Source: Sva-07 sp963828415 (GTDB lineage: Bacteria; Actinomycetota; Acidimicrobiia; Acidimicrobiales; Ilumatobacteraceae). From it: a DNA stretch of 64,000 nt. The notes under the pieces were generated by a model. That model had not been told where the DNA came from. It searched no databases and saw only the letters and a list, made by a program, of their open reading frames with translations. The position numbers and the translations under genes are program-made. The DNA is taken from assembly GCA_963828415.1 (NCBI GenBank), contig CAWHEI010000012.1, positions 434,001-498,000 of the forward strand, read 5' to 3'. Below, piece by piece: positions 19,194 to 27,401 of this stretch. Every line of letters begins with the position of its first letter. Position 1 is the stretch's first letter.

Positions 19194-20015
19194 TCACGAC
19201 GGCAAGGAGAGTTGGCCGTCGTGGGGTTCGATGAGACCGTCGGCGACGAGGGACGCGACGATGCGGGCGTCGAAGTCGGCTGCAGGGCACGGTCCATCGC
19301 CCAGCGCCTTCAGGACACGGCCGCGGGCTTGGCGATCGCTGCCCTCGAATCGCGCCTGGCGGGTGCTGACGCCGGCGGAGCCCACCGCTGGATCGGGATC
19401 GGGACGGCCGGCGACGCGCCATGAGCACGACGCTGCCACCGGGCACACGTCGCACGTCGGCACCGGACGGCACACCGTGGCGCCGAGGTCCATGATCACC
19501 TGATTCCACACCCAGCCGTCACCGCTCGGTACGAGTTCGTCGGCCATCGCCTGGGCGCGTTTCGGCGTCAACCGCTCGCCGGCGGTTCGCGCCAGCACGC
19601 GGGCGATGTTGGTGTCGACGACGGCGGCATCGTGCTCGAACGCAAAGGCCAACACGGCGCGAGCCGTGTACGGACCGATCCCCGGGAGCGAGAGCAGCGC
19701 TTCGAGGTCGTCAGGCAGGCGGCCATGGTGTCGTTCGACGACCACACGAGCGGTCGCCTGCAGGTTCCGAGCGCGGCGCGGATACCCGAGGCCCTGCCAC
19801 AAGCGCAGGACGTCACCCAACGATGCCGACGCACACGCGGCCGGGTCGGGGTAGGCCTCGAGGAACGCATGCCACTTCGGGATCACCCGGTCGGCCTGGG
19901 TCTGCTGCAGCATCACCTCGGCGACGAGGATCGTCCAGGGATCACGCTCGCGCCGCCACGGCAGGTCGCGCAGCTGTGCCACGCCCCACGCGAGGACGTC
20001 GCCCGGGTCGATCAA
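19194..20015 (-). CDS. mutY: A/G-specific adenine glycosylase
   Basis: A 273-residue HhH-GPD DNA glycosylase that removes adenine mispaired with 8-oxoguanine. It shows LPWRRERDPWTILVAEVMLQ with the catalytic Glu, the helix-hairpin-helix LPGIGPYTARAV, the catalytic Asp in VVDTNIARV and a C-x5-C-x2-C-x5-C [4Fe-4S] loop (VCRPVPTCDVCPVAASC). The NUDIX-like recognition domain of long MutY proteins is missing. The short C-terminal part has a small helical region instead, as in many actinobacteria. The start appears to be TTG 20015, 10 bp after the stop of the MaoC gene; no ATG or GTG lies in frame nearby. Confidence 0.9.
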   Translation of the reverse strand: MIDPGDVLAWGVAQLRDLPWRRERDPWTILVAEVMLQQTQADRVIPKWHAFLEAYPDPAACASASLGDVLRLWQGLGYPRRARNLQATARVVVERHHGRLPDDLEALLSLPGIGPYTARAVLAFAFEHDAAVVDTNIARVLARTAGERLTPKRAQAMADELVPSGDGWVWNQVIMDLGATVCRPVPTCDVCPVAASCSWRVAGRPDPDPAVGSAGVSTRQARFEGSDRQARGRVLKALGDGPCPAADFDARIVASLVADGLIEPHDGQLSLPS

Positions 20016-20025
20016 GCGCGGCGGC

Positions 20026-20541
20026 TCAGTCGGCCCAGACGTCGGTGCCGTCGTAGGGCCGTTTGCGATCGGGGGCGAACTCGCGCTTCCAGATCAACAC
20101 CTTGCGCACGAAGTAACACACTTCCTTGCCGTCCTGGTTGAAGCCCTTGGTCTCGACCTTGACGATGCCGCGGTCGGGCTTCGACTTCGACTCGGTCACC
20201 TCGAGCACGCGGGTCTCCGCATGGATCGTGTCGCCGTGGAACGTCGGGAACTTGTGTTGCAGCGTCTCGACCTCGAGGTTCGCAATCGCAGCGCCGCTCA
20301 CGTCGGGCACGCTCATCCCCAGGCACAGGCTGTAGACGAGGTTGCCGACGACGACGTTGCGACCCTGCACCGACTCGGCGGCGAACCAGTCGTTGGTGTG
20401 CAACGGGTGATGGTTCATCGTGATCATGCAGAACAGATGGTCGTCGTACTCGGTGATCGTCTTGCCGGGCCAGTGACGCAGGACGTCGCCGGGAGTGAAG
20501 TCCTCGAGGTACCGACCGAAGGGGCGTTCGTGCACTGTCAT
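20026..20541 (-). CDS. MaoC-family hydratase, probable mesaconyl-CoA hydratase
   Basis: A 171-residue hotdog-fold protein. It contains GKTITEYDDHLFCMITMNHHPLH with the Asp/His pair of the MaoC hydratase site, then NVVVGNLVYSLCLGMSVPDVSG, FHGDTIHAETRVLE and a basic C-terminus. The sequence closely recalls the single-domain MaoC protein that stands with ccr, meaA and citE in Streptomyces and works as mesaconyl-CoA hydratase. Other bacteria use a double-length enzyme. Start ATG 20541 (MTVHERPFG) was preferred over an earlier one at 20565. Two malyl-CoA-lyase-like genes lie just downstream beyond mutY, which supports the pathway assignment. Recognition is from memory of the family, not from a search. 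Confidence 0.8.
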   Translation of the reverse strand: MTVHERPFGRYLEDFTPGDVLRHWPGKTITEYDDHLFCMITMNHHPLHTNDWFAAESVQGRNVVVGNLVYSLCLGMSVPDVSGAAIANLEVETLQHKFPTFHGDTIHAETRVLEVTESKSKPDRGIVKVETKGFNQDGKEVCYFVRKVLIWKREFAPDRKRPYDGTDVWAD

Positions 20542-20583
20542 GATCGTGACGGTATCGCTGCACACACCGTCGTGCGAAAGCCG

Positions 20584-21948
20584 TCAGGTGTTGCGGGCGG
20601 AGGTGGCGTCGTCGCCGTTCTCGTCGCCGTGGTCATCGCCGTCCTCGCCCGCGTCCGGGTCAGGACGCAACGTGAGCGCGAACGCCGGGTCGGACTCCGG
20701 ATCGGCCACCGGACGCTTCCCGCCGAACCGCAGTGCGAAGTCGATCTTGCTCTCACCGCGGGCCGACTCGGCGCGCGCGAGATCACGCAAGCCGACGAGT
20801 CGATCCCGTTTCTCGATCTTCCATGGACCGACGCGCAACGAGGCGTACGCGAGCGCACCGATCGCGATCGGCATCAGGTACTGAGCCGAGCGATAGGTGG
20901 CGATCGCCGGCGCCGCAACCCGTCGAGGGACACCGAAGCCGACCAGCGCGGTGAGATAGGTCGCCTCCACCACGCCGAGTCCTCCGGGCAGGATCGGGAT
21001 CGCCGCCAGCACGTTTGCCAAGCCGAACGCAACGAGCAGCGCATCGACTGGCAGCGTCACGCCGTAGGCACGCAGGAACACCCACAGCGACGCCGCGTCG
21101 AGCAGCCAGTTCGCCGTGGCCCAGAACACGACGCGCCACAGCAGTTGGCGATCGCTGATGAGTTCTTCGAGCCGCTCGGCGACCTGATGGAGCACCGCAG
21201 CGAAGCGATCCTCGTCGAGGTGGACCTTTCGGGCGAACCACCGCACGAGCCGTTCGGCGCGGCCCGAGCCGTCCATCACGCCGACGACGAGCCCCGCGGC
21301 GAGACCCATGATCATGATGCCGAGCAGTGCAGCGAGCGCGTACCCCTCGTTGACACCGCGGAACGGGATCGACATCGTGAGCCCGGTCCAGAAGATGATG
21401 TTCAGCACGACCGCCGACCCGATCCCTGCGGTCGCAAGGGCAAAGCCTGCGTCGGGGCCGCTGATGCCCGACAACGTCAGGAGTCGATAGCCGAGCGCGG
21501 AGCTCGCGGCGTTGCCGCCGGGCACGATGTTCGACAGTGCCTTGGTGCTGAGCTGGATCCGGAAGATCCGAGCAAGCGACAGCCGCCGGCCCGCCGTTCC
21601 GAGCGTCGCCCGCGTCAGCAGCGAATACGCCATCAGGGCGAGGATCTGCAGCACGAACCCCGCGAACAGCAATCCGGGGTTGACGTCTCGCACGGTCTCG
21701 ATCGCCTGCCGGAATCCACTGAGGACGCCCGGTCCGAGGAACACGGCGATCACGATCAACAGCAGCACCTTGATCGTGACGCGGATCGGCCGTATCCGTC
21801 GCCGGGGGGCGCTCTCGTCGCGGATCAGCGCCGGGAGCTCGCCGGTCGGCAGCACGTCGCGATCCATCTCGTGGGTGCGATCGTCGTCGATGTCCTCGAG
21901 GCCGCTGCGTGGTGCGCCGTCAGAGGGTCCGTGTTGATCGTCGCTCAC
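20584..21948 (-). CDS. Lysylphosphatidylglycerol synthase/flippase transmembrane domain protein
   Basis: A 454-residue integral membrane protein with the LPG_synthase_TM (UPF0104) fold: an N-terminal acidic cytoplasmic stretch, then about eight helices carrying LSNIVPGGNAASSALGYRLL near 165 and IPILPGGLGVVEATYLTALVGFGVP near 350, both hallmarks of the family. The C-terminus is a charged tail ending in acidic repeats. No lysyl-transferase domain is attached, so it is more likely a lipid or polyprenol-linked substrate flippase than a complete MprF. Start GTG 21948 or GTG 21957; the first is used. It follows the serine hydrolase gene by 23 bp. Confidence 0.8.
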   Translation of the reverse strand: MSDDQHGPSDGAPRSGLEDIDDDRTHEMDRDVLPTGELPALIRDESAPRRRIRPIRVTIKVLLLIVIAVFLGPGVLSGFRQAIETVRDVNPGLLFAGFVLQILALMAYSLLTRATLGTAGRRLSLARIFRIQLSTKALSNIVPGGNAASSALGYRLLTLSGISGPDAGFALATAGIGSAVVLNIIFWTGLTMSIPFRGVNEGYALAALLGIMIMGLAAGLVVGVMDGSGRAERLVRWFARKVHLDEDRFAAVLHQVAERLEELISDRQLLWRVVFWATANWLLDAASLWVFLRAYGVTLPVDALLVAFGLANVLAAIPILPGGLGVVEATYLTALVGFGVPRRVAAPAIATYRSAQYLMPIAIGALAYASLRVGPWKIEKRDRLVGLRDLARAESARGESKIDFALRFGGKRPVADPESDPAFALTLRPDPDAGEDGDDHGDENGDDATSARNT

Positions 21949-21971
21949 CGTCGACACCGATACCGCATCGG

Positions 21972-22958
21972 TCAGACGACGTCGACCATCTGTCGCAGCC
22001 GCGCTCGCAGCAGCGGCGAGACGGTGGCATCGGTCTTGCCGAGGTGGACGATGACGAGCTCGCGGTCGGGCACCACGACGATGTACTGACCCTCGTGCCC
22101 GTGGCACGCGAGGCTGCCGGAGATCTCCGGCCACATCCACCAGTGCCGGCCGTAGTCGCAACCGTTCTCGTCGTCGTGAGAGATCGGGGTACGAGCATGG
22201 TCGACCCATCCCGACGGCAGGATTCGCTCACCTGCTGCGGTCACACCGTCGTGGCGGTACAGCTCGCCGAACTTGGCGAAGTCGAGCGCGGTCGCGAACA
22301 CGTAGGACGAACCGACGAAATCGCCCGCTTCGTCGAACTTCGGGATCGCCGAGTCCATGCCGACCGGGCCGAAGAGCCGATCGCGCAGGAACGTCTCGAC
22401 CATCTCGCGACGCCGTTGCGGATCACCACCGGATCCGCCGCTCACGATGTCGCCGATGATCCGAGCGATGATGTTCGTCGTCCCCGACGAGTAGCTGTAG
22501 AAACTGCCCGGAGTGTGATCGAGCGGCAACGCGGCGGCATAGGCAGCGTGACTCGGGCCACTCTCGCCGTACAACATCTCGATGCAGTGCGAGATCTCGT
22601 CGTCGACGTAGTCCTCGACGAAGCGGAGTCCCGATCGCATCTCCAACAGCTGCAACGTCGTGATCTCCCCCTTCGGTGACCCTGACCATTCCGGAACCGG
22701 AGCCGGTGCCTCGATGTCGAGCACGCCGTCACCGACCAGGATCCCGACGGCCGCCTGTGTGATCGACTTCGCCATGCTCCACGAGGTCAAGGTCGACTCG
22801 GCAGTGATCTCGATCGCCGGCTGGAAGATGTTCTCGGGCTGGATGCCATAGCGCTCCGCGACGACCTCGCCGCGGTGTTGCACCACGAGTGCGAGCGTCA
22901 CACCCAGATCGGCGGGACGCTGGAACAGCTCGTCGACGAGGACAGACAGATCGGGCAC
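21972..22958 (-). CDS. Serine hydrolase, class C beta-lactamase/esterase fold
   Basis: A 328-residue protein with the S-x-x-K motif in WSMAKS near residue 60, a tyrosine motif in SYSSGTTNI near 153 and the KTG-like HGHEGQ near 287. This is the layout of the beta-lactamase-related penicillin-binding/esterase EstB group. No signal peptide is visible, so a cytoplasmic esterase or amidase is more likely than a secreted beta-lactamase. The start is GTG 22958. It sits between the ArsA-like ATPase genes and the flippase-like gene, all on one strand with short gaps, suggesting one transcript, though no functional link is evident. Confidence 0.82.
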   Translation of the reverse strand: MPDLSVLVDELFQRPADLGVTLALVVQHRGEVVAERYGIQPENIFQPAIEITAESTLTSWSMAKSITQAAVGILVGDGVLDIEAPAPVPEWSGSPKGEITTLQLLEMRSGLRFVEDYVDDEISHCIEMLYGESGPSHAAYAAALPLDHTPGSFYSYSSGTTNIIARIIGDIVSGGSGGDPQRRREMVETFLRDRLFGPVGMDSAIPKFDEAGDFVGSSYVFATALDFAKFGELYRHDGVTAAGERILPSGWVDHARTPISHDDENGCDYGRHWWMWPEISGSLACHGHEGQYIVVVPDRELVIVHLGKTDATVSPLLRARLRQMVDVV

Positions 22959-22968
22959 GTCGCCGACG

Positions 22969-24093
22969 TTAGTTCCCGCCGACCAAGCGATCGGCCAGGC
23001 CGACGAGGCCCTCGACGTCGTGAACGTCGACGGCGAGCAACGGAAGCTCGACGACGACGACGTCTTCGGCGAGGTCGGCGAGCCCAGCGATCTCGTCGCG
23101 TTCGGCGGTCGCGAGTTCGGTGAGTTCGTCGTGCCAGGCGAGCTGCTCGGCGAGTGGCCCGTCGTCGAGGCCGTCGAGTGCGGCTCGGTCGGCGGCCGTG
23201 AGCTGCTCGGGCATCGGGTGGATCAGGTTCACGACGACACCTCCGAACGGGAACGAGCCGTCACGCAGCGCGCCGATCAGATGTTCCGCTTCGCCGATCG
23301 CTTCGGCCCGCGGACTCGACACGACGACGAACGATGCTGCGTCGGAACGCAGCAGCACCGAGACCTCCTTGGCGCGGGATCGCAGTCCTGGCTCGATGTT
23401 GGCGAGCGACCGGAAGAACTCGACGGTGTCCTCGACGATCTGCGGCCCTGCAAGACGGCGGACTGCCCACAGGAACATGGACGCCGCGGCGTTGGTGACC
23501 TTGGCGAACGCCCGTTGGCCGACGGTGAGCGCCCGGTACACGGGATGGCCGAGGAAGCCGATCAAGCGGTCAGGCGCCTCGAGGAGGTCGATGGCGTGAC
23601 GGGACGGCGGCGTGTCGACGATGACGAGATCCCACTCGCCGCTGGTGTACAGCTGGTGCAGCCGCTCGATCGCCATGTACTCCTGCGCACCGGCGAGCGA
23701 CCCGGAGATCGCCCGGTACACGGGGTTCTCGAGGATCGCGGCTGCCTGCTTCGGGTTGGCCGTCTGCTCGTGGACGAGGCGGTCGAACGTCGAGGCGGCG
23801 TCGAGCATCAACGCCCAGAGTTCGCCACCGGCCGCGCCCTTGCCGATACCGGGGATGCCGGTGACGCGGTGAGGGGCGTCGGCGGCCGCACCCGCTTCGA
23901 GGCCGAGCGCATCAGCGAGGCGACGGGCTGGGTCGACGGTGACGACGACCACCCGTCGACCGGCTCGTGCGGCTGCGACGCCCAGCGCCGCGGCCGTCGT
24001 GGTCTTGCCGACGCCGCCGGGACCACAGGTGACGATCAGTTCGGCGTTCGCGACTTCGTCCCGGAACGACTCGGCAACGCTGACGTCGGTCAC
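22969..24093 (-). CDS. ArsA/Get3-like ATPase, subunit with canonical P-loop lysine
   Basis: A 374-residue P-loop ATPase of the ArsA/Get3 family. The Walker A region reads CGPGGVGKTTTA: the phosphate-binding Lys30 is present, but the signature lysine expected at position 25 (GK in ArsA) is Pro. Later motifs are VTVDPARRLADALG, WDLVIVDTPPSRHAIDLL (switch II) and VVVNLIHPMPEQL. The start GTG at 24093 overlaps the stop of the second ATPase gene by four bases, which implies translational coupling. Actinobacteria keep such pairs; in Mycobacterium tuberculosis the pair is Rv3679/Rv3680, reported as a heterodimer. The anion or client is unknown. Confidence 0.85.
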   Translation of the reverse strand: MTDVSVAESFRDEVANAELIVTCGPGGVGKTTTAAALGVAAARAGRRVVVVTVDPARRLADALGLEAGAAADAPHRVTGIPGIGKGAAGGELWALMLDAASTFDRLVHEQTANPKQAAAILENPVYRAISGSLAGAQEYMAIERLHQLYTSGEWDLVIVDTPPSRHAIDLLEAPDRLIGFLGHPVYRALTVGQRAFAKVTNAAASMFLWAVRRLAGPQIVEDTVEFFRSLANIEPGLRSRAKEVSVLLRSDAASFVVVSSPRAEAIGEAEHLIGALRDGSFPFGGVVVNLIHPMPEQLTAADRAALDGLDDGPLAEQLAWHDELTELATAERDEIAGLADLAEDVVVVELPLLAVDVHDVEGLVGLADRLVGGN

Positions 24094-25043
24094 GACGTCG
24101 CTCCGATCGTCGACTCGACGAGCGCGTCGGCGAGTTCTCCGAGCTGGTGCAGGGTCAGGCGCGGCGTGGCCAGACGCGGCAGCGACAGGAGCGGAACACC
24201 GATCCCGTCAGCGAGACGTTCGATCTGTTCGCGTTGGCGTACCAGGCGCTCGCGGCCGAAATCGGTCGATGAGGCGAGTGCCGACTTCGCCGATGCCGAC
24301 AGCGTGATCTTCTGCGAACGCGCCGCCATCGCCGGCGTCTTGGCGAGACCAGGTCGATCGGGCCAGCACGAGTTGACGACGGCGGGCAGCAATGCCATGC
24401 CGATGTCGGTGCGGAGTTCCTCGCCCAACTCGAGCGCCTCGGTCACCGGGGTCTCTTCGGGGAGTGTGACGATCATCGCCTGGCAACGCGCCGGGTCGCG
24501 CAGCATGGCGTCGACCTCGACGGACTGCTCGCGTACGGGGCCCGACTGGACGACGTCGGAGAGTCCGGTCGCCGACCGCAGGAACGGAGCGGCATGTCCC
24601 GCCGGCGGCGCGTCGACGATGATCAGGTCGGCCGCTCGCTCCCGTTCGAGTTCCTTGATCTTGCCCAGCACGAGGAGATGTTCGAGGCCGGGCGTGGCGG
24701 CAGCGATCATCGGCAGCGATGCAGCAGATGCCGCTCGTCGCAGCATGCCGCCCACACCTTTGAGTTCGAGGTAGTCGCCGAAGGCCTGATCGGCCGGGAT
24801 CGTGCGACCGCGCACCTGGCCGGCGCCCTTGATTCGCCGCAGGATCCGATCGCTGGAATCGAGTTCGCGTCCGCCGAGCAACGGACCCATGCCCGGTCGA
24901 CCGTCGACCGCCACGAACAACACGTCGGCGCCTTCGCGAGCCGCCGCCAACGCGTACGCAGCGGCAACCGTCGACGAGCCGACGCCGCCCTTTCCGGCGA
25001 CGACCGCAACTCGCGTGCTGGTGAGCCAATCCGGTGCAGCCAT
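24090..25043 (-). CDS. ArsA/Get3-like ATPase, subunit with only the signature lysine
   Basis: A 317-residue partner of the neighbouring ATPase. Its P-loop reads AGKGGVGSSTV: the signature Lys18 is present, but the canonical phosphate-binding lysine is replaced by Ser23. Other motifs are VAVDGRPGMGPLLGG and ADLIIVDAPPAGHAAPFL (switch II). The pattern is complementary to the other subunit, so the pair could build one composite ATP site across a heterodimer interface. ATG 25043 is preferred over GTG 25046. Upstream lie about 165 bp with a terminator-like hairpin belonging to the HMG-CoA lyase transcript; the promoter must lie there too. Confidence 0.85.
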   Translation of the reverse strand: MAAPDWLTSTRVAVVAGKGGVGSSTVAAAYALAAAREGADVLFVAVDGRPGMGPLLGGRELDSSDRILRRIKGAGQVRGRTIPADQAFGDYLELKGVGGMLRRAASAASLPMIAAATPGLEHLLVLGKIKELERERAADLIIVDAPPAGHAAPFLRSATGLSDVVQSGPVREQSVEVDAMLRDPARCQAMIVTLPEETPVTEALELGEELRTDIGMALLPAVVNSCWPDRPGLAKTPAMAARSQKITLSASAKSALASSTDFGRERLVRQREQIERLADGIGVPLLSLPRLATPRLTLHQLGELADALVESTIGATS

Positions 25044-25124
25044 CACCCATCACGGTACCTGCGTCGCCCTGGGACAGGGCAGCACCGACGGCCCATCCGA
25101 GCGCCCCGCAAGCCGCTTCCCAAC

Positions 25125-25178
25125 GACCGAAATTCGGAGCGAGCGTTGCGCTCAGCACAACGTCGGCACCGAATTGTC
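25125..25178. terminator. Terminator-like hairpin downstream of the HMG-CoA lyase gene
   Basis: Arms CGAC...AATTCGG and CCGAATT-GTCG, with an inner CGTTG / CAACG stem around a CGCTCAGCA loop. The layout (AT-rich outer arm, GCGCTCAGC centre) resembles a degenerate relative of the hairpin at 17101-17168. It lies between genes on the same strand, after HMG-CoA lyase and before the ATPase pair. Confidence 0.55.
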
Positions 25179-25209
25179 GAGGCGGATGTCCGCTCACAGA
25201 CGTTGGCGT

Positions 25210-26127
25210 TCAGGCAAAGCGGGGTCCGGCGACGCCGATGTGGCTGCCGACGGGGCGGCGCACGGCCTCACAGGCCAGGTTGGCGGCGTCGACGAGGCCA
25301 TCGAGCGACAACCCGGTCGCGACGCCCATGGCCTCCAACGCATGCGTCAGGTCCTCGATCGGGACGTTCCCGCTCGCGTTCGGCGCGAACGGGCAGCCGC
25401 CGAGACCACCGACGCTCGCGTCGAGGCGGGACGCGCCGTGTTCGAGAGCAGCGATCGCGTTCGCGATGGCCAGGCCGCGGGTGTCGTGCAGGTGGACACC
25501 GATCGGGACGTCGACGTTCGAGCGAACCAGCCCCACCAGCACGGCGACCTCGGTCGGTACGGCGACACCGATGGTGTCGGCCAGACCGATCGATGAAGCG
25601 CCGGCATCGACGGCTCGTCGTGCGATGTCGACGACCCGGGCGGGATCGACCTGGTGTTCGAACGGGCATCCCATCGCCGTCGCCAGCGTCGCCTCGACGA
25701 CCGCACCCGCATTGGTCGCCTCGGCCGCGAACCGTGCGAACTCATCGAGCGACTCGTCGGTTCCAGCGCCGGCGTTGTGTCGACTGTGCGTGTCACTCAC
25801 CGACACCACGTACTGCAAGTGCGTCAGGCCGGCGGCGAGCGCCCGCTGCGCACCGCGAGCGTTGAGTACCAGGCCCCACCGGGTCACTCCCACCTCATCG
25901 GCCTGGTCGGCTGTCGCAGAGCACAACGCCTCGGCATCCGCCATTGCAGGCACGCGGTCCGGGCGCACGAAGCTGGTCAGCTCGAGGTCGCGTACGCCGG
26001 CGGCGACGAGCGCTTGAAAGATGGCGACCTTGGCATCGGTGGCGATCGGCGTCTCGTCTTGGAGCCCGTCGCGCAGGCTGACGTCGCGAAGCGACACACG
26101 AGCTGGCAGACGATCTGCGACGGACAC
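25210..26127 (-). CDS. mvaB: Hydroxymethylglutaryl-CoA lyase
   Basis: A 305-residue TIM-barrel enzyme of the HMGL-like family. The N-terminal RDVSLRDGLQDE carries the catalytic Arg and metal Asp, ELTSFVRPDRVPAMAD follows, HLHDTRGLAIANA holds the metal histidines, and GGLGGCPFAPNASGN carries the catalytic Cys. It cleaves HMG-CoA into acetoacetate and acetyl-CoA in leucine breakdown. The start is GTG 26127 (VSVADRLP). It is divergent from the class III CoA-transferase gene with 53 bp between the starts, so one compact promoter region probably serves both. Confidence 0.92.
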   Translation of the reverse strand: MSVADRLPARVSLRDVSLRDGLQDETPIATDAKVAIFQALVAAGVRDLELTSFVRPDRVPAMADAEALCSATADQADEVGVTRWGLVLNARGAQRALAAGLTHLQYVVSVSDTHSRHNAGAGTDESLDEFARFAAEATNAGAVVEATLATAMGCPFEHQVDPARVVDIARRAVDAGASSIGLADTIGVAVPTEVAVLVGLVRSNVDVPIGVHLHDTRGLAIANAIAALEHGASRLDASVGGLGGCPFAPNASGNVPIEDLTHALEAMGVATGLSLDGLVDAANLACEAVRRPVGSHIGVAGPRFA

Positions 26128-26180
26128 GGAGGCAGTCTCTCGCTTTCGCGGCGGCGCCGTCGACTCGGTAGACAACACCC

Positions 26181-27359
26181 ATGGACGACGGCGACGCACG
26201 CACCCGAACCGGACCGCTGCTCGGCGTCAGAGTGCTCGAACTCGGCAACTTCATCGCCGGGCCGTTCGCCGGGCAGCTCTTCGGTGACTATGGCGCCGAG
26301 GTGATCAAGATCGAAGCGCCCGACGGCGGCGATCCGATGCGCCACTGGGGTGTGTGCGTCGACGACTCCAGCCTGTGGTGGCCGATCATCGCCCGCAACA
26401 AGCGCTCCGTCGTCGCCGACTTGAAGAATCCCGACGATCTTGCATTCGTGCAACGGCTCGCCGGCGAGTGCGACGTCGTCCTCGAGAACTTCCGGCCCGG
26501 CGTGCTCGCGAAGTTCGGCCTCGACTACGACACCCTGACGGCGAGCAACCCCGGCATCATCGTCACGCACGTCTCGGGGTTCGGCCAATCCGGACCTCGT
26601 GCCACCGAGGCCGGGTTCGGCTCGATCGGCGAGGCCGTCGGCGGCATCCGCCACACCACCGGTGATCCCGACCGCCCTCCGGCCCGATGCGGCATCAGCC
26701 TCGGCGACTCACTCGCCGCAATGTTCGCCGTGATCGGCACTCTCGCGGCGCTGCACGAGCGCACCACGAGCGGGCGGGGCCAGGAGGTCGACGTGGCGAT
26801 CTACGAGGCGGTCGCAGCGCTGATGGAATCGTCGATGGTCGACTTCGAGGTTGGCGACGTCCTGCGCGGCCGATCGGGCGGCACCCTGCCCGGCGTGGCC
26901 CCGGCCAACGCCTACCCGACGAGCGACGGCTCCGAGGTGTTGATCGCTGGCAACGCCGACACCGTGTTCTCCCGGCTGTGCGACGCGATGGATCGACCGG
27001 ACCTCGCCATCGACGTGCGGTACGCGACCCACGTCGCTCGCGGCGAGCATGAACGCCAACTCGACGGCATCGTCGGCGAGTGGACCTCGACGATGACATC
27101 CGACGAGTTGCTCGCGCTCCTGCGCGAACACACCGTGCCGGCCGGACGGGTGTACACCGCGGCTGACATGCTGCGCGACGAGCACTACGCGGCTCGCGAG
27201 ATGGTCCAGCGCCGCATCGCTCGCACCGGCATCGACACCCCGATGGTCGGCGTGGTCCCGAAGTTCTCGCGCACACCCGGCAGCATCACCGACGTCGGCC
27301 CGACACTCGGCGAACACACCGATTACATCAGGGGTCAGACCCGCGATGTAATCAGCTAG
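26181..27359 (+). CDS. Class III CoA-transferase (CaiB/BaiF family)
   Basis: A 392-residue protein with the family layout: GVRVLELGNFIAGPFAGQLF at the N-terminus, GAEVIKIEAP near 36, NKRSVVADLKNP, VSGFGQSGP and the catalytic Asp176 in GISLGDSLAAMF. It transfers CoA between acyl donors and acceptors through an aspartyl-CoA intermediate. The acids used are unknown, but the divergent HMG-CoA lyase suggests branched-chain acid catabolism. The last 12 codons and the stop (DYIRGQTRDVIS) are written by a copy of the 33-nt palindromic repeat, so the native C-terminus has apparently been replaced or extended by a repeat insertion. Confidence 0.9.
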   Translation: MDDGDARTRTGPLLGVRVLELGNFIAGPFAGQLFGDYGAEVIKIEAPDGGDPMRHWGVCVDDSSLWWPIIARNKRSVVADLKNPDDLAFVQRLAGECDVVLENFRPGVLAKFGLDYDTLTASNPGIIVTHVSGFGQSGPRATEAGFGSIGEAVGGIRHTTGDPDRPPARCGISLGDSLAAMFAVIGTLAALHERTTSGRGQEVDVAIYEAVAALMESSMVDFEVGDVLRGRSGGTLPGVAPANAYPTSDGSEVLIAGNADTVFSRLCDAMDRPDLAIDVRYATHVARGEHERQLDGIVGEWTSTMTSDELLALLREHTVPAGRVYTAADMLRDEHYAAREMVQRRIARTGIDTPMVGVVPKFSRTPGSITDVGPTLGEHTDYIRGQTRDVIS

Positions 27360-27393
27360 CGATTACATCGCGGGTCTGACCCCTGATGTAATC
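27321..27393. repeat. Inverted pair of 33-nt palindromic repeats (REPIN-like, family 2)
   Basis: Copies at 27321-27353 and 27361-27393 are reverse complements of each other, separated by AGCTAGC. Each copy is itself a hairpin. Their sequence matches the single copy at 19156-19188 along its whole length. The pair fills the convergent gap between the CoA-transferase and nrdB, and the first copy is read as the CoA-transferase C-terminus. The structure could also terminate both transcripts. Confidence 0.9.
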
Positions 27394-27401
27394 CGGCTGG
27401 A

